Source: Rhodoplanes serenus
GTDB lineage: Bacteria > Pseudomonadota > Alphaproteobacteria > Rhizobiales > Xanthobacteraceae
Assembly: GCA_945897515.1 (NCBI GenBank)
Contig: CAMDFO010000006.1
Location: 40,843 to 104,842, forward strand
DNA length: 64,000 bases
Reading direction: 5' to 3'
Below the pieces are notes generated by a model. That model was not told the origin of the DNA, ran no database searches, and saw only the letters and a program-made list of their open reading frames with translations. How positions within the stretch are numbered: the stretch's first letter is position 1; each line of letters opens with the position of its first letter. Positions 8,381 through 20,274 of this stretch are shown in pieces. Made by a program: the position numbers and the translations under genes.

Positions 8381-9895
8381 ATGATCGAACTTCTGACGCC
8401 CGCCGAGATGGCGCAGGCCGACCGCTTCACCATCGAAAGCGGTGTTCCCGGTATCGAGCTGATGGAAAACGCCGGCCGCGCCGTGGCCGACGTCGTGGCG
8501 CAGATGTGCCAGCGCAATGCACCGCCGATCGCCGTGGTCGCGGGTCCCGGCAACAACGGCGGCGACGGATTCGTCGCGGCCCGGGTGCTGGCCGGTCGCG
8601 GCTTCCGGGTCGGGGTGCTGCTGCTGGGCGAGCGCGAACGGCTCAAGGGGGACGCGGCCGAGGCGGCGCGCCGCTGGACCGGTCCGACCAATCCGGCCGC
8701 TCCGGAGGCCCTGGCGGGGGCAGGGATCATCGTCGACGCGCTGTTCGGCGCCGGACTTGATCGTCCGGTTGAGGGACGCGCACGCGACATGATCCATGCC
8801 ATGAACCTTGCCATGAACCAGGGCGTGCCGGTGGTTGCCGTCGATCTCCCAAGCGGCATCAATGGAGCGAGCGGCGCGGTGATGGGAGCGGCCGTGAAAG
8901 CGGCCGCGACCGTGACCTTCTTCCGGCGCAAGCCCGGCCATGTCCTGCTGCCGGGCCGGACGCATTGCGGGTCGGTGACGGTCGCCGATATCGGTATTCC
9001 GTCCTCGGTGTTGCAGCGGATTCAGCCGCGCCTCGCTCTGAACGTCCCGGCGCTCTGGGCTGGACAGTTCCGGATACCGGCCGTGGACGCACACAAATAC
9101 GCCCGCGGTCATGCGGTGGTGGTCTCCGGCGGCCTGGCCTCGACCGGAGCCGCCCGGCTTGGCGCCCGAGGCGCACTGCGCAGCGGCGCCGGTGTCGTGA
9201 ACATCGCCAGCCCACACGACGCGCTCGCGGTCAACGCCGCCGGAAGCCTCTCGGTCATGGTGCGGCAGGCCGACGATGCCGCCGCGCTGTCCGCGCTCCT
9301 GGCGGACCGGCGCATCAATGCCGTGCTGCTGGGGCCGGGTGGCGGGATCGGGCCGGGAATGCGCGAGATGGTGCTGACGGCGCTCTCAGGCGAGCGGGCC
9401 GTGGTGCTCGACGCCGACGCCATCACCAGCTTTTCCGACCAACCCGAGGTTCTATTTTCTGCAATTAAAGCAAGGCCGATAGGCGGGACTATTCTCACCC
9501 CACACGAGGGCGAATTCGGCCGCCTGTTCAAGGCTGTTTCCGGGCCTGCGGGGGCGCCAAAATACGAGCGGGTCCAGGCGGCGGCTGTCGAATCCGGCGC
9601 CGTCGTTGTGCTGAAGGGGCCTGACACGGTGGCTTCGACGCATGACGGTCGTGTTTCGATCGCCGAAAACGCTCCGCCATGGCTTGCCACCGCCGGTTCC
9701 GGCGATGTGCTGGCCGGTTTTGCAACCGGCCTGCTTGCCCAGGGCATGCCCGCGTTCGAGGCGGCAAGCGCTGCCGTATGGCTGCATGGCGAGGCCGGCG
9801 GCGAGGCCGGTCCAGGCTTGATCGCCGAGGATTTGCCGGAGGCGCTACGCGCGGTTTACCGGCGGCTGTTCGTCGATCTTGGCGTTTGGCCCTAA
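8381..9895 (+). CDS. nnr: Bifunctional NAD(P)H-hydrate epimerase / ADP-dependent NAD(P)H-hydrate dehydratase
   Basis: The enzyme repairs hydrated NADH and NADPH: the N-terminal YjeF_N domain (about 1-215) epimerises R-NAD(P)HX, and the C-terminal ribokinase-like domain (about 225-500) dehydrates S-NAD(P)HX using ADP. Seen motifs: GPGNNGGDGFVAAR (about residues 51-64) and VDLPSGING in the epimerase; LLGPGGGIG, VLDADAIT, LTPHEGEFGRL and GSGDVLAG in the dehydratase. The 504-residue length fits the fused bacterial form. It is divergent from glnB with a 228-bp shared upstream region, and its ATG lies about 160 bp from the glnB promoter. No terminator is obvious before tRNA-Leu. Confidence 0.95.
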   Translation: MIELLTPAEMAQADRFTIESGVPGIELMENAGRAVADVVAQMCQRNAPPIAVVAGPGNNGGDGFVAARVLAGRGFRVGVLLLGERERLKGDAAEAARRWTGPTNPAAPEALAGAGIIVDALFGAGLDRPVEGRARDMIHAMNLAMNQGVPVVAVDLPSGINGASGAVMGAAVKAAATVTFFRRKPGHVLLPGRTHCGSVTVADIGIPSSVLQRIQPRLALNVPALWAGQFRIPAVDAHKYARGHAVVVSGGLASTGAARLGARGALRSGAGVVNIASPHDALAVNAAGSLSVMVRQADDAAALSALLADRRINAVLLGPGGGIGPGMREMVLTALSGERAVVLDADAITSFSDQPEVLFSAIKARPIGGTILTPHEGEFGRLFKAVSGPAGAPKYERVQAAAVESGAVVVLKGPDTVASTHDGRVSIAENAPPWLATAGSGDVLAGFATGLLAQGMPAFEAASAAVWLHGEAGGEAGPGLIAEDLPEALRAVYRRLFVDLGVWP

Positions 9896-10021
9896 CCCAG
9901 CCAATCGGTCCTTCTTGCAGCCCCACATCTGGCCTATGATTTATTGTTGGTGCCTTGGAGCACCCAGATGCTATAAGCCGCGCCGCTCAGCCGAAAATGC
10001 GGTGCTGCGCGAAGCCCGCGG

Positions 10022-10106
10022 GCGGGCGTGGCGGAATTGGTAGACGCGCCGGATTTAGGTTCCGGTGACGCAAGTCTTGGGGGTTCGAGTCCCTCCGCCC
10101 GCACCA
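10022..10106 (+). tRNA. tRNA-Leu, anticodon TAG
   Basis: The 85-nt gene has acceptor arms GCGGGCG and CGCCCGC, with discriminator A and an encoded CCA. The anticodon stem CCGGA/TCCGG closes the loop TTTAGGT, giving anticodon TAG, which reads CUA. The long variable arm (GTGACGCAAGTCTTG region) is class II, as expected for Leu, and the T-arm GGGGGTTCGAGTCCCTC is intact. Confidence 0.97.
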
Positions 10107-10178
10107 CGCCGGGGCGCACCGCTCCCGACAATATGAATCCGCCGCGCGTCGCGGCCACGAAAGATAAAGAGCTTTGTG

Positions 10179-11525
10179 ATGCAAGTGACCGAGACTGTAA
10201 GCGAAGGCCTCAAGCGCGAATTCCAGGTCGTGGTGCCTGCGGCCGATCTCGCGGCGAAAGCCGACGAACGGATCGACGCGCTCAAGGGACAGGTCCGCCT
10301 CAACGGATTTCGTCCCGGCAAGGTGCCGGTGGGGCATCTCAAGCGCCTGTATGGACGCTCCGCCATGGCGGAAGCGATCGAGGGCATGGTCCGCGAGGCC
10401 AACGCAAAGATCGTCACCGACGGCGGCTTCAAGCTGGTCCGCGAACCCCAAGTGACGCTGCCCTCCGAACAGAGTGCTGTCGAAAGCATGTTCGAGGGCA
10501 AGGCCGACCTGACCTATACCGTCGCAATCGAAATCATGCCGGCGATCGAGCTGGCCGATTTCAAGGGCATCCAGCTCGAACGGCTCAATGCGCAGGTCAC
10601 CGACGCCGAAGCCGACGAAGCCCTGAACAAGCTTGCCCAAGAGAACCGGGCGTTCGGCGCCAAAGGCGAGGGCGCCAAGGCCGAGAACGGCGACCGCGTC
10701 ATGATGGACTTCAGCGGCAAGATCGACGGCACGCCGTTCGAAGGCGGCACCGGCGGCGACGTCGCCGTGATGATCGGATCGAACACGTTTATCCCCGGCT
10801 TCGAGGAGCAGCTCATCGGGATCGCGTCCGGCGAGACCCGGACCGTGAAGGTGACGTTCCCGACGGCGTATCCGGCCGAGAACCTGGCCGGAAAGGAAGC
10901 CGAATTCGAGGTCGTCGCCAAGGCGGTGGAAGCGCCGAGCGAGGTCAAACTCGACGAGGACTTCGCCAAATCGCTCGGGCTCGAGTCGCTCGCCAAGCTG
11001 AAGGACATCATCAAGGAGCGCCTGCAGCGCGATCACGCCGGCATGTCGCGCCAGAAGCTCAAGCGCAAGCTGCTCGACGAACTCGACACACGCCATAAGT
11101 TCACGCCGCCGCCGTCGCTGGTCGAGGACGAGTTCAACAACGTCTGGAAGGCGATCGTCGGCGACCTGGAGCAGCAGAAGCGCACCTTCGAGGACGAAGG
11201 CACCACCGAGGAAAAAGCCAAGGAAGAGTATCGCGGCATTGCCGAACGGCGAGTGCGGCTCGGCCTGGTCATCGCCGAGATCGGCGAGCGCAACAAGATC
11301 CAGGTCACCGAGGACGAGCTCAAGCGGGCACTGATGGAACGCGCACGCCAGTTCCCCGGTAAGGAACAGGAAGTCTGGGACCACTTTGCCAAAAACCCGG
11401 ACGCTCTTGCCGCCATCCGCGCACCGATCTTCGAGGACAAGGTGATCGACTACATCGTCGAACTCGCCAAGGTCAGCGAAAAGACCGTGTCGCGCGAGGA
11501 TCTCTACAAGGAAGACGAAGCCTGA
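10179..11525 (+). CDS. tig: Trigger factor, ribosome-associated chaperone
   Basis: Trigger factor binds the ribosome exit tunnel (via L23) and nascent chains. The 448-residue product has the N-terminal ribosome-binding domain with the signature region [10 protein letters not shown] (about residue 45, matching the GFRxGKxP tail motif), a middle FKBP-type prolyl isomerase domain ([20 protein letters not shown], about 171-190), and the helical C-terminal chaperone domain. A GTG lies directly before the chosen ATG at 10179; the ATG start [10 protein letters not shown] is the usual one. It is followed by clpP, clpX and lon in the same direction, the classical protein quality-control order. Confidence 0.97.
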   Translation: MQVTETVSEGLKREFQVVVPAADLAAKADERIDALKGQVRLNGFRPGKVPVGHLKRLYGRSAMAEAIEGMVREANAKIVTDGGFKLVREPQVTLPSEQSAVESMFEGKADLTYTVAIEIMPAIELADFKGIQLERLNAQVTDAEADEALNKLAQENRAFGAKGEGAKAENGDRVMMDFSGKIDGTPFEGGTGGDVAVMIGSNTFIPGFEEQLIGIASGETRTVKVTFPTAYPAENLAGKEAEFEVVAKAVEAPSEVKLDEDFAKSLGLESLAKLKDIIKERLQRDHAGMSRQKLKRKLLDELDTRHKFTPPPSLVEDEFNNVWKAIVGDLEQQKRTFEDEGTTEEKAKEEYRGIAERRVRLGLVIAEIGERNKIQVTEDELKRALMERARQFPGKEQEVWDHFAKNPDALAAIRAPIFEDKVIDYIVELAKVSEKTVSREDLYKEDEA

Positions 11526-11773
11526 CCCTGCGACACCTGCCGGGGCGGAGAGGGCCTTGCGAGGCGTTGCGACGGCATTACTTGGTGCTCGGGGGCATGG
11601 CGGACCGGGCCGCTAGGCTTTGATCCACGCCATCTCTCCGCCAGGGCCGTGCCGTCGCCGCCGCATTCGCGCGTGTTGGTATTTTCCCGGGCCATCGTAT
11701 CACCGGCGTGCGGACCTATATATTCAACTGGGCAGTCGGCGATTCGGCCAGAAGCCGCGCCGCAGGAGGCGAA

Positions 11774-12406
11774 ATGAAAGACCCCGTTCAAACCTACATG
11801 AACCTCGTCCCGATGGTGGTCGAGCAGACCAACCGGGGCGAGCGCGCCTACGATATTTTTTCGCGCCTGCTGAAGGAACGCATCATCTTCATCACCGGCG
11901 GCATCGAAGATCAAATGGCAACCTTGGTGGTTGCGCAGATGCTGTTCCTGGAGGCCGAGAATCCCAAGAAGGAAATCTCGATGTACATCAATTCGCCCGG
12001 CGGATTGGTGACTGCGGGAATGGCGATCTACGACACGATGCAGTTCATCCGGCCGCCGGTCTCGACGCTGTGCTGCGGCCAGGCCGCGTCCATGGGTTCG
12101 CTGCTGCTGGCGGCGGGCGCCAAGGACCTGCGGTTTGCGCTGCCCAACGCGCGGGTGATGATTCACCAGCCGTCCGGCGGGTTCCAGGGCCAAGCCACCG
12201 ATATCATGCTGCACGCCCAGGAAATCCTGAACCTGAAGAAGCGACTGAACGAGATCTACGTCAAACACACCGGCCAGGCGCTCAAGAAGATCGAGGACGC
12301 CCTGGAGCGCGACACGTTCCTCACGGCTTCAGCTGCCAAGGACTTCGGTCTGATCGACAAGGTGCTGGAGAAGCGGGCAGAGGATCCCAACGCCAAGCCG
12401 GCATGA
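11774..12406 (+). CDS. clpP: ATP-dependent Clp protease proteolytic subunit (ClpP)
   Basis: ClpP forms the 14-mer serine-protease barrel used by ClpX and ClpA. The 210-residue product has catalytic Ser106 (GQAASMGS), His131 (VMIHQPSGG) and Asp180 (ALERD). The ATG at 11774 follows a strong AGGAGG; the open frame further upstream is not used. Where many homologues read TGPVED after the first strand, this one has TGGIED (residues 41-46), a local substitution near the hydrophobic ClpX docking surface. It lies 248 bp after tig and 216 bp before clpX, so separate promoters are likely in both gaps. Confidence 0.97.
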   Translation: MKDPVQTYMNLVPMVVEQTNRGERAYDIFSRLLKERIIFITGGIEDQMATLVVAQMLFLEAENPKKEISMYINSPGGLVTAGMAIYDTMQFIRPPVSTLCCGQAASMGSLLLAAGAKDLRFALPNARVMIHQPSGGFQGQATDIMLHAQEILNLKKRLNEIYVKHTGQALKKIEDALERDTFLTASAAKDFGLIDKVLEKRAEDPNAKPA

Positions 12407-12489
12407 CGGCGACCCAGTGGTATAATGGCCCTGAAAAAGCCATTGGAACCGGCTGCGTTATCGTTAATGAAATCTTGATTATTCCTCGG

Positions 12490-12506
12490 CTAGCGTGCTT
12501 CGCTAG
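12490..12506. repeat. Short inverted repeat in the clpP-clpX gap
   Basis: CTAGCG, five bases, then CGCTAG form a perfect 6-bp hairpin about 85 bp after clpP. No T-tract follows, so it is not a classic intrinsic terminator. It may be an operator or an RNA-end stabiliser. The rest of the 216-bp gap holds nothing I can name with confidence. Confidence 0.4.
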
Positions 12507-12622
12507 TATCTGGAGGATAGTTTGTAAGCGTTGGTAAGTTCTGTGACACGGGCGCTACGGATTTTTAGCGCCGATGGCGTTATGAAGGTCAGCTCCAAGC
12601 GCCTGGGGCGACGGAGACAGGA

Positions 12623-13891
12623 ATGAGCAAGGTCGGCGGCAGCGATTCCAAGAACACGCTTTACTGCTCGTTCTGCGGCAAGAGTCAGCACGAGGTGCGC
12701 AAGCTCATTGCCGGGCCCACCGTGTTCATCTGCGACGAGTGCGTCGAGCTGTGCATGGACATCATCCGCGAGGAGAACAAATCCTCGCTGGTCAAGTCGC
12801 GCGACGGCATCCCGACGCCGAAGGAAATCCGCAAGGTCCTCGACGACTACGTCATCGGCCAGGATCACGCCAAGAAGGTGCTCTCGGTCGCCGTCCACAA
12901 TCACTACAAGCGGCTCAACCATCAGGCCAAGCACAACGACGTCGAGCTGGCAAAGTCGAACATCCTGCTGATCGGGCCGACCGGCTCGGGCAAGACGCTG
13001 CTGGCGCAGACGCTGGCGCGCATTCTCGATGTGCCGTTCACGATGGCCGACGCCACCACGCTCACCGAAGCCGGCTATGTCGGTGAGGATGTCGAGAACA
13101 TCATCCTCAAGCTGCTGCAGTCCGCCGACTACAACGTCGAGCGCGCGCAGCGCGGGATCGTCTACATCGACGAGATCGACAAGATTTCGCGCAAGTCCGA
13201 CAACCCGTCGATCACCCGCGACGTGTCGGGCGAGGGCGTCCAGCAGGCGCTGCTCAAGATCATGGAAGGCACCGTGGCTTCGGTTCCGCCGCAGGGCGGC
13301 CGCAAGCATCCGCAGCAGGAGTTCCTGCAGGTCGACACCACCAACATCCTGTTCGTGTGCGGCGGCGCGTTCTCGGGCCTGGACAAGATCATCTCCGCAC
13401 GCGGCCGCGCGACTTCTATCGGCTTCGGCGCCACGGTTCGTGCGCCGGAAGACCGCAAGACCGGCGAAATTTTCCGCGAGGTCGAGCCGGAGGACCTGCT
13501 CAAGTACGGCCTGATCCCCGAGTTCGTCGGCCGCCTGCCGGTGGTGGCGACCCTTGAGGACCTAGATGAGGCTTCGCTCAAGAAGATCCTGGTCGAGCCG
13601 AAGAACGCGCTGGTGAAACAATACCAGCGGTTGTTCGAAATGGAGTCGATCGACCTGACGCTGGCCGAGGAGGCGCTGGGCGCGATCTCTCGCAAGGCCA
13701 TCGAGCGCAAGACCGGCGCGCGCGGCCTGCGGTCGATCATGGAGCAGATCCTGCTCGACACCATGTTCGACCTGCCGAGCCTCGAGGGCGTCGAAGAGGT
13801 CGTCATTTCCAGGGAAGTGGTCGAAGGCACCGCCCGGCCGCTCTATATTTACGCGGACCGGGCCGGCGACGCCGGCGCAACCGCCTCCTGA
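12623..13891 (+). CDS. clpX: ATP-dependent Clp protease ATPase subunit (ClpX)
   Basis: ClpX is the AAA+ unfoldase that feeds ClpP. In alphaproteobacteria it controls cell-cycle regulators such as CtrA (known for the family). The 422-residue product shows the N-terminal zinc-binding domain with C15, C18, C37 and C40, Walker A GPTGSGKT at 118-125, Walker B (VYIDEIDKI, about residues 178-186), the IGF-type ClpP-docking loop in TSIGFGA, and the sensor segment [13 protein letters not shown]. The ATG follows GGAGACAGG. Confidence 0.98.
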   Translation: MSKVGGSDSKNTLYCSFCGKSQHEVRKLIAGPTVFICDECVELCMDIIREENKSSLVKSRDGIPTPKEIRKVLDDYVIGQDHAKKVLSVAVHNHYKRLNHQAKHNDVELAKSNILLIGPTGSGKTLLAQTLARILDVPFTMADATTLTEAGYVGEDVENIILKLLQSADYNVERAQRGIVYIDEIDKISRKSDNPSITRDVSGEGVQQALLKIMEGTVASVPPQGGRKHPQQEFLQVDTTNILFVCGGAFSGLDKIISARGRATSIGFGATVRAPEDRKTGEIFREVEPEDLLKYGLIPEFVGRLPVVATLEDLDEASLKKILVEPKNALVKQYQRLFEMESIDLTLAEEALGAISRKAIERKTGARGLRSIMEQILLDTMFDLPSLEGVEEVVISREVVEGTARPLYIYADRAGDAGATAS

Positions 13892-14226
13892 GATCGCGTC
13901 GTTCGAGACGGTCCTCGGTTCCCTGACGGACAGCAATCCTGCGATTCGCCCGACGGCGGGTCGGATGGTACATTTGCTTGAATCTACAGGCTTACTTGAC
14001 ACCTCGCCCCCCGGTATCCACCTAATGGCGGGCGAAGGAATGTGCGTTGGTAGATTCGCCTGACTGACTTTCCGGGCAGGGTTTTCCGACCCACCATCAA
14101 GAGGCCCCGCGGCGGTTTCCTAAGTTCTTCAAGCGTCGCGCTCCCCTTGTCCGGCCACCGGCACTCCATCGAGGTTGCGCATCTCGCGGACCACGGAGGA
14201 GGGGCACAACAACAAGGAATACGGGA
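13892..14226. other. clpX-lon intergenic region, 335 bp
   Basis: I find no convincing ORF or RNA gene here. The left part, just after clpX, has no strong terminator hairpin. A promoter-like element lies near 13996-14026 (listed separately), leaving a leader of about 190 nt before lon. That leader is GC-rich and may be structured, but I see no known RNA motif in it. Confidence 0.6.
13996..14026 (+). promoter_or_regulatory. Candidate lon promoter
   Basis: A perfect TTGACA -35 hexamer (13996-14001, preceded by CT as in sigma-32-type CTTGA sites) is followed by CACCTAAT at 14019-14026. The best -10 reading, CCTAAT, gives a 19-bp spacer, and the 17-bp reading CACCTA is poorer. It could be a housekeeping or a heat-shock promoter; lon is commonly heat-induced. 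Confidence 0.4.
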
Positions 14227-16659
<2,433 letters not shown>

Positions 16660-16680
16660 TCCAGCCGGTAGAAGCTAAAG

Positions 16681-16710
16681 AAACGGCGGCGCTCGGCGCC
16701 GCCGTTTTGC
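16681..16710 (+). terminator. Intrinsic terminator after lon
   Basis: AAACGGCGGCGC and its exact complement form a 12-bp stem with a 3-nt loop (16681-16707), followed by TTTTGCATTT. It lies 21 bp after the lon stop. The remaining stretch to the hup gene (16711-16999) has no ORF I would call; it must carry the hup promoter, which I cannot place with confidence. Confidence 0.92.
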
Positions 16711-16999
16711 ATTTCCGAATCGCCGCGTCTGCAAGACTCCAGCGAGTGCGTGGCATCGCGCGATCTCCGATGGCGGCTGAATTCTTCTAGGCCAATACCT
16801 GCCGCAACGGCCGAGCCGAATCGAAATCCGCGCCCGAAAACTCAGGTGTTGCTTGAATTTACGGATGTGCAACGCGCGCGACTCAGCGTGTTTCCTGCGA
16901 TCTTCGTAAACGAATCGTTGCAATCGCGGGGTTTTGGGCAAACTCTCCGCGCGCTCAACGGAAATGCACCGTTGATTCGATTGGGAAAGGATCGGTCAG

Positions 17000-17275
17000 A
17001 TGACCAAGAACGAGCTCATCGCAATGGTGGCCGACAAGGCCCAGATGACGAAGACTGCAGCGTCCGCCGCGGTCGATGCGACCTTCGACGCCATCACCAT
17101 GACGTTGAAGAAGGGCGGGGAAGTGAAGATCATGGGGTTCGGTAATTTCCGTGTCGTGAAGCGTGCAGCGCGCGAAGGGCGCGATCCGCGGACCGGCGCG
17201 CCGGTCAAGATCAAGGCTGCGAAGCGCCCGCGTTTCTCCGCCGGCAAGGGTCTCAAGGAAGCGGTCAACAAGTAA
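17000..17275 (+). CDS. hup: HU-family histone-like DNA-binding protein
   Basis: This is a small nucleoid protein (91 residues) that binds and bends DNA without strong sequence preference. It begins MTKNELIAMVADKAQMTKTA and has the beta-arm region with the family signature GFGNFRVVKRAAREGRDPRTG (about residues 48-67, matching the G-F-x(2)-F-x(4)-R-x(2)-R-x-G-x-[NDRT]-P-x-T pattern), and ends in the usual Lys-rich helix. GGAAAGG precedes the ATG. Its place after lon is conserved in this group; it has its own terminator. Confidence 0.97.
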   Translation: MTKNELIAMVADKAQMTKTAASAAVDATFDAITMTLKKGGEVKIMGFGNFRVVKRAAREGRDPRTGAPVKIKAAKRPRFSAGKGLKEAVNK

Positions 17276-17297
17276 CGCGCGAGCGTTGTCTGTTGCC

Positions 17298-17332
17298 AGT
17301 GCCCTCGCGGTTCCTGCCGCGAGGGCACTTTC
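17298..17332 (+). terminator. Intrinsic terminator after hup
   Basis: AGTGCCCTCGCGG and its perfect complement form a 13-bp stem with a 6-nt loop (17298-17329), followed by a short T-rich tail (TTTC). It lies 22 bp after the hup stop and 53 bp before tRNA-Val. Confidence 0.88.
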
Positions 17333-17384
17333 ATGTCTGGAGCTTGGCTTGCGTCGTCCGGGCACTGGCGCGATAAAGCGGCGA

Positions 17385-17460
17385 GGGCGGTTAGCTCAGC
17401 TGGTAGAGCGCCTGCTTTACACGCAGGATGTCGGCGGTTCGATCCCGTCACCGCCCACCA
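17385..17460 (+). tRNA. tRNA-Val, anticodon TAC
   Basis: The 76-nt gene has acceptor arms GGGCGGT and ACCGCCC, with discriminator A and encoded CCA. Anticodon stem CCTGC/GCAGG closes the loop TTTACAC, giving TAC. The D-arm (TAGCTCAGCTGGTAGAGC) and T-arm (CGGTTCGATCCCG) are canonical. Confidence 0.97.
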
Positions 17461-17486
17461 TATCGACCTTTCCGGAGTTGAAGACC

Positions 17487-17843
17487 ATGATCCTCAGGTT
17501 CGCCACCGCTGCCGTAGTGCTCGCCCTTGGCACGCTTGCGGTCCTCGCCGATCCGGTCGGGCGCTACACCTCGACTGGCACCAATCCAGGCGGCGGAGCG
17601 CCGTGGTCCGGCACCGTCGAGGTCCAGCGCACCGGCGATACCTACCGCGTGACCTGGAACGTCGGCGGAACGATTTTTACCGGCACCGGTATCGGCAGCC
17701 GCGATTTTCTCGCCGTCTCCTATCGCTCCGGCAATCAAACCGGCATCGCGCTTTACGGGAGGCAGTCCGACGGCACCTGGCAGGGAGTGTGGACCTATGC
17801 CGGCAGCCGTGAGATCGCGGAAGACCGGTGGAACCCGCGCTGA
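17487..17843 (+). CDS. Small secreted protein of unknown function
   Basis: The 118-residue product has a signal peptide (hydrophobic core to about ALGTLAVLAD, residue 22). A compact, Gly/Thr-rich, probably beta-strand domain follows: repeated segments such as GTNPGGGAPWSGTVEVQ, DTYRVTWNVGG and TWQGVWTYAG. Proteins of this type are common in Bradyrhizobium relatives and are sometimes labelled fibronectin-binding; I know no proven role. The ATG at 17487 follows GGAG by 9 nt. It lies between tRNA-Val (27 bp upstream) and tRNA-Asp (68 bp downstream) and may be read through from tRNA-Val. Confidence 0.8.
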   Translation: MILRFATAAVVLALGTLAVLADPVGRYTSTGTNPGGGAPWSGTVEVQRTGDTYRVTWNVGGTIFTGTGIGSRDFLAVSYRSGNQTGIALYGRQSDGTWQGVWTYAGSREIAEDRWNPR

Positions 17844-17911
17844 TTGAGAGCCTCGGGCGCTATTCTTGACTTGGAGGGGGACGGGCCTTAAGTCCCTCTC
17901 ACCACGCCCGC

Positions 17912-17988
17912 GGGGGCGTAGCTCAGTTGGTTAGAGCGCTGCCCTGTCACGGCAGAGGCCGAGGGTTCGAGTCCCTTCGCTCCCGCCA
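17912..17988 (+). tRNA. tRNA-Asp, anticodon GTC
   Basis: The 77-nt gene has acceptor arms GGGGGCG and CGCTCCC (one G-T wobble at pair 4-69), discriminator G and encoded CCA. Anticodon stem CTGCC/GGCAG closes the loop CTGTCAC, giving GTC. A promoter-like TTGACT at 17867, followed by TTAAGT near 17888, lies just upstream with short spacing. Confidence 0.96.
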
Positions 17989-18015
17989 ATCTTCGCTGCG
18001 GAGCAGCGCAAGATT

Positions 18016-18049
18016 GCCCGCCGCAGCTTGAGCGAAGGCGGGCTTTTTT
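18016..18049 (+). terminator. Intrinsic terminator after tRNA-Asp
   Basis: GCCCGCC (18016-18022) and GGCGGGC (18037-18043) form the stem, followed by six T residues (TTTTTTA). Between the tRNA and this hairpin another imperfect stem-loop (17991-18012) is seen, probably part of the 3' processing region. Confidence 0.9.
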
Positions 18050-18179
18050 ATTGCGCAGCCCCAATCAGCAAGCAATTCCCCATTCACTGCGATCCGATGT
18101 AGTCTCTGTTGCGCTCGCGCGCCCCGGGGGGTGCCGGATTGCCTCATTCTGCCAAAGCGAGCGGCCATAGGGAGCGAAC

Positions 18180-19118
18180 ATGAAGCTGGCGTTTTTCGAC
18201 AATTACAAATTGGGCGTGGTGGTTGGCGACAAGATCGTCGACGTCTCGGCCGTGGCGAAGGGCATCAAGGCGCTCGGGCCGCAAGACGTGATCCGCGGCG
18301 TGATCGAGCAATACCCCAAGCTGAAGGACAAGCTCGCCGCCGCCGCCAAGAAGGGCAAGGGCAAGCCGCTGTCGAAGGTGAAGCTACGGTCGCCGCTGCC
18401 CAAGCCCGAAAATATCATCTGCATGGCGGTGAACTACATGGAGGACGGCACGCTGCCGGAGCCCGCGCCGATCAATGCCTTCATGAAGTCGCCGAGCGCG
18501 GTCATCGGCGACGGCGACACCATGGTGCTGCCGGACATGGCGGCTTCGGTGTTCGAGGGCGAAGCGGAATTCGCGGTCGTCATCGGCAAGAAGGCGTCCA
18601 ACGTGAAGGCCAAGGACGCGATGAAATACGTGTTCGGCTACACCAACTTCATCGACGGCTCGGCGCGCGGCGTGGTCCCGCCGACCAACGTGTTCTACCA
18701 GATGAAGTCGCGCGATACGTTTGCGCCGATCGGCCCCTACATCGTCACCGCTGACGAGATCAAGGACCCGCACAAGCTGCCGATCGTGCTGACCAACAAC
18801 GGCGTCGTGATGCAGAAGTTCAACTCCGACGACATGGCGCACAAGATCCCGCGCTGCATCGAATGGGTCACGGCAATCCACACGCTGCTGCCAGGCGATA
18901 TCGTCGCGACCGGCACCAACCACCGCGGCCTCAACCCGTTCATGGATGGCGACAAGATCGAGCTGACCACCGAAGGGCTCGGCACGCTCCACATCAAGGT
19001 GAAGGACCCGCTGAAGCGGAAATGGGCGCGCATTACGCGGCTCAAGCACAAGGAAAGCGGTGCACAAGGCGTGCACACGCCGCAGACCGGCGGCAAGTAC
19101 GCGCCGGCGGCGAAGTAG
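18180..19118 (+). CDS. Fumarylacetoacetate hydrolase (FAH) family enzyme
   Basis: The FAH fold covers metal-dependent C-C hydrolases, decarboxylases and hydratases of central catabolic intermediates (fumarylpyruvate hydrolase and 2-hydroxyhepta-2,4-diene-1,7-dioate isomerase types). The 312-residue product has an N-terminal small domain and the FAH core, starting with PKPENIICMAVNYMEDGTLPEP (about residue 75). It has the acidic metal site FEGEAEFAVVIGK (about residues 124-136) and the later GYTNFIDGSARG and PGDIVATGTNHRG segments. The ATG is preceded by GGGAGCG. It heads a group of likely catabolic genes up to 22.1 kb, though the neighbours differ in strand. Substrate unknown. Confidence 0.88.
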   Translation: MKLAFFDNYKLGVVVGDKIVDVSAVAKGIKALGPQDVIRGVIEQYPKLKDKLAAAAKKGKGKPLSKVKLRSPLPKPENIICMAVNYMEDGTLPEPAPINAFMKSPSAVIGDGDTMVLPDMAASVFEGEAEFAVVIGKKASNVKAKDAMKYVFGYTNFIDGSARGVVPPTNVFYQMKSRDTFAPIGPYIVTADEIKDPHKLPIVLTNNGVVMQKFNSDDMAHKIPRCIEWVTAIHTLLPGDIVATGTNHRGLNPFMDGDKIELTTEGLGTLHIKVKDPLKRKWARITRLKHKESGAQGVHTPQTGGKYAPAAK

Positions 19119-19176
19119 CTGCTGCCGCGATGTCATAGGGCATCGCTCCGGACAAACATCCGGCGACAACAAAGGC

Positions 19177-19253
19177 TGTCATCGCCCGCGAAAGCGGGCG
19201 ATCCAGTTTCTGGATCAAGCAGACTGGATGCCCCGCTTTCGCGGGGCATGACA
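19177..19253. repeat. Nested palindromic repeat, class 2, copy C
   Basis: Outer arms TGTCAT and ATGACA enclose two GC-rich hairpins, CGCCCGC-GAAA-GCGGGCG and CCCCGC-TTTC-GCGGGG, and a central ATCCAG-TTT-CTGGAT. The same two modules occur in reversed order and orientation at 21555-21643. It lies between the FAH gene and the convergent BKACE gene, and could end transcription from both sides. Confidence 0.85.
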
Positions 19254-19276
19254 AGTGGAGGTATGGGAGAGCAGCG

Positions 19277-20161
19277 CTACGCGTTTGCGCCGATGCCTAG
19301 CATCTTGCGCGCCTCCGCCGGCGTCGCGATCTCGTCGCCGAGGATCTGGATGATCTTTCCGGCCTTCTCGACCAGCGCGGCATTGCTCGGCGCGAGCTTG
19401 CCCTTCTCCAGATAGATGTTGTCCTCCATCCCGACCCGCGGATGGCCACCGAGCAGGACGGTCTGCGCCACCATCGGGAATTGATAAAGCGAAATGCCGA
19501 ACGCGAACCAGGTGCAGCCGGGTGGCAGCAGGTTGCGCATGTAGGTCATCGCTTCCGGCGTCGCCGGCTGGCCCCACGAGATGCCCAGGCAGATCTGGAA
19601 CATGCCCGGCCCCTTCACCAGCCCGTCCTCGAGAAAGCGCTTGGCGAGCAGCAGATGGCCGGTCTCGAACACTTCCAACTCCGGCATCACGCCGGCGTCC
19701 TTGATCGCCAGCGCCATCGCCTTGAGATGCGTCGGCGTGTTGATGAACACCCGGTCGCCCATATTGAGAGAGCCCATGTCGAGGCTGCAAATCTCCGGCT
19801 TGAGCTCCATGACGTGCTGGACGCGCTCGGCAGGCCCGCGCAGCACGGAATCGGCGCTCGGCTTCGATGGGTCCTTTTCATCGTGGAAGAAGCGCGCGCC
19901 GGGACCGGTCGTCAGGTTGATCAGGACGTCGCTGTTCTTCTCGCGGATGCGCTCGACCGTCTCGCGGTAGAGCGCCTTGTCCATGCTGGGCTTGGTGGTC
20001 TTGGGATCGCGCACGTGGATGTGCACGATGGCGGCGCCAGCCTTGGCTGCGTCGAGGCAGGAATTGGCGATCTGCTCGGGCGTGACCGGCACCGCCGGGT
20101 TGCGGCCAGGCGTGTCCGCCGAGCCCGTCACCGCGCAGGAAATCATCACTTTGCGTGCCAT
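19277..20161 (-). CDS. BKACE-family (DUF849) beta-keto acid cleavage enzyme
   Basis: Enzymes of this family (3-keto-5-aminohexanoate cleavage enzyme Kce and relatives) use Zn(II) to condense a beta-keto acid with acetyl-CoA, yielding an acyl-CoA and acetoacetate. The 294-residue product has a TIM-barrel layout with the zinc pair H47 and H49 (VHIHVRD) and the segment INLTTGPGARFF at about residue 80. It is encoded 113 bp from the divergent FAD monooxygenase gene. The acyl chain accepted cannot be inferred; Kce proper acts in lysine fermentation, while many homologues act on carnitine-derived or other keto acids. Confidence 0.88.
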   Translation of the reverse strand: MARKVMISCAVTGSADTPGRNPAVPVTPEQIANSCLDAAKAGAAIVHIHVRDPKTTKPSMDKALYRETVERIREKNSDVLINLTTGPGARFFHDEKDPSKPSADSVLRGPAERVQHVMELKPEICSLDMGSLNMGDRVFINTPTHLKAMALAIKDAGVMPELEVFETGHLLLAKRFLEDGLVKGPGMFQICLGISWGQPATPEAMTYMRNLLPPGCTWFAFGISLYQFPMVAQTVLLGGHPRVGMEDNIYLEKGKLAPSNAALVEKAGKIIQILGDEIATPAEARKMLGIGANA

Positions 20162-20274
20162 TCTCCACTCCCTAGCGCCGCTTCGGTGTCAACCAAATGC
20201 GGGTGTTGTTGTTGCAGTTCACCCCGTCCGGGACATTATAGAGGCTGCGGCCCGGTTGGCGTTAAGGATTTGCC

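Noticed and set aside
12421..12441. TATAATGG and the AATGGC/GCCATT inverted repeat after clpP
   Set aside because: No -35 element at correct distance for the TATAAT, and the hairpin has no T-tract, so neither promoter nor terminator could be supported.
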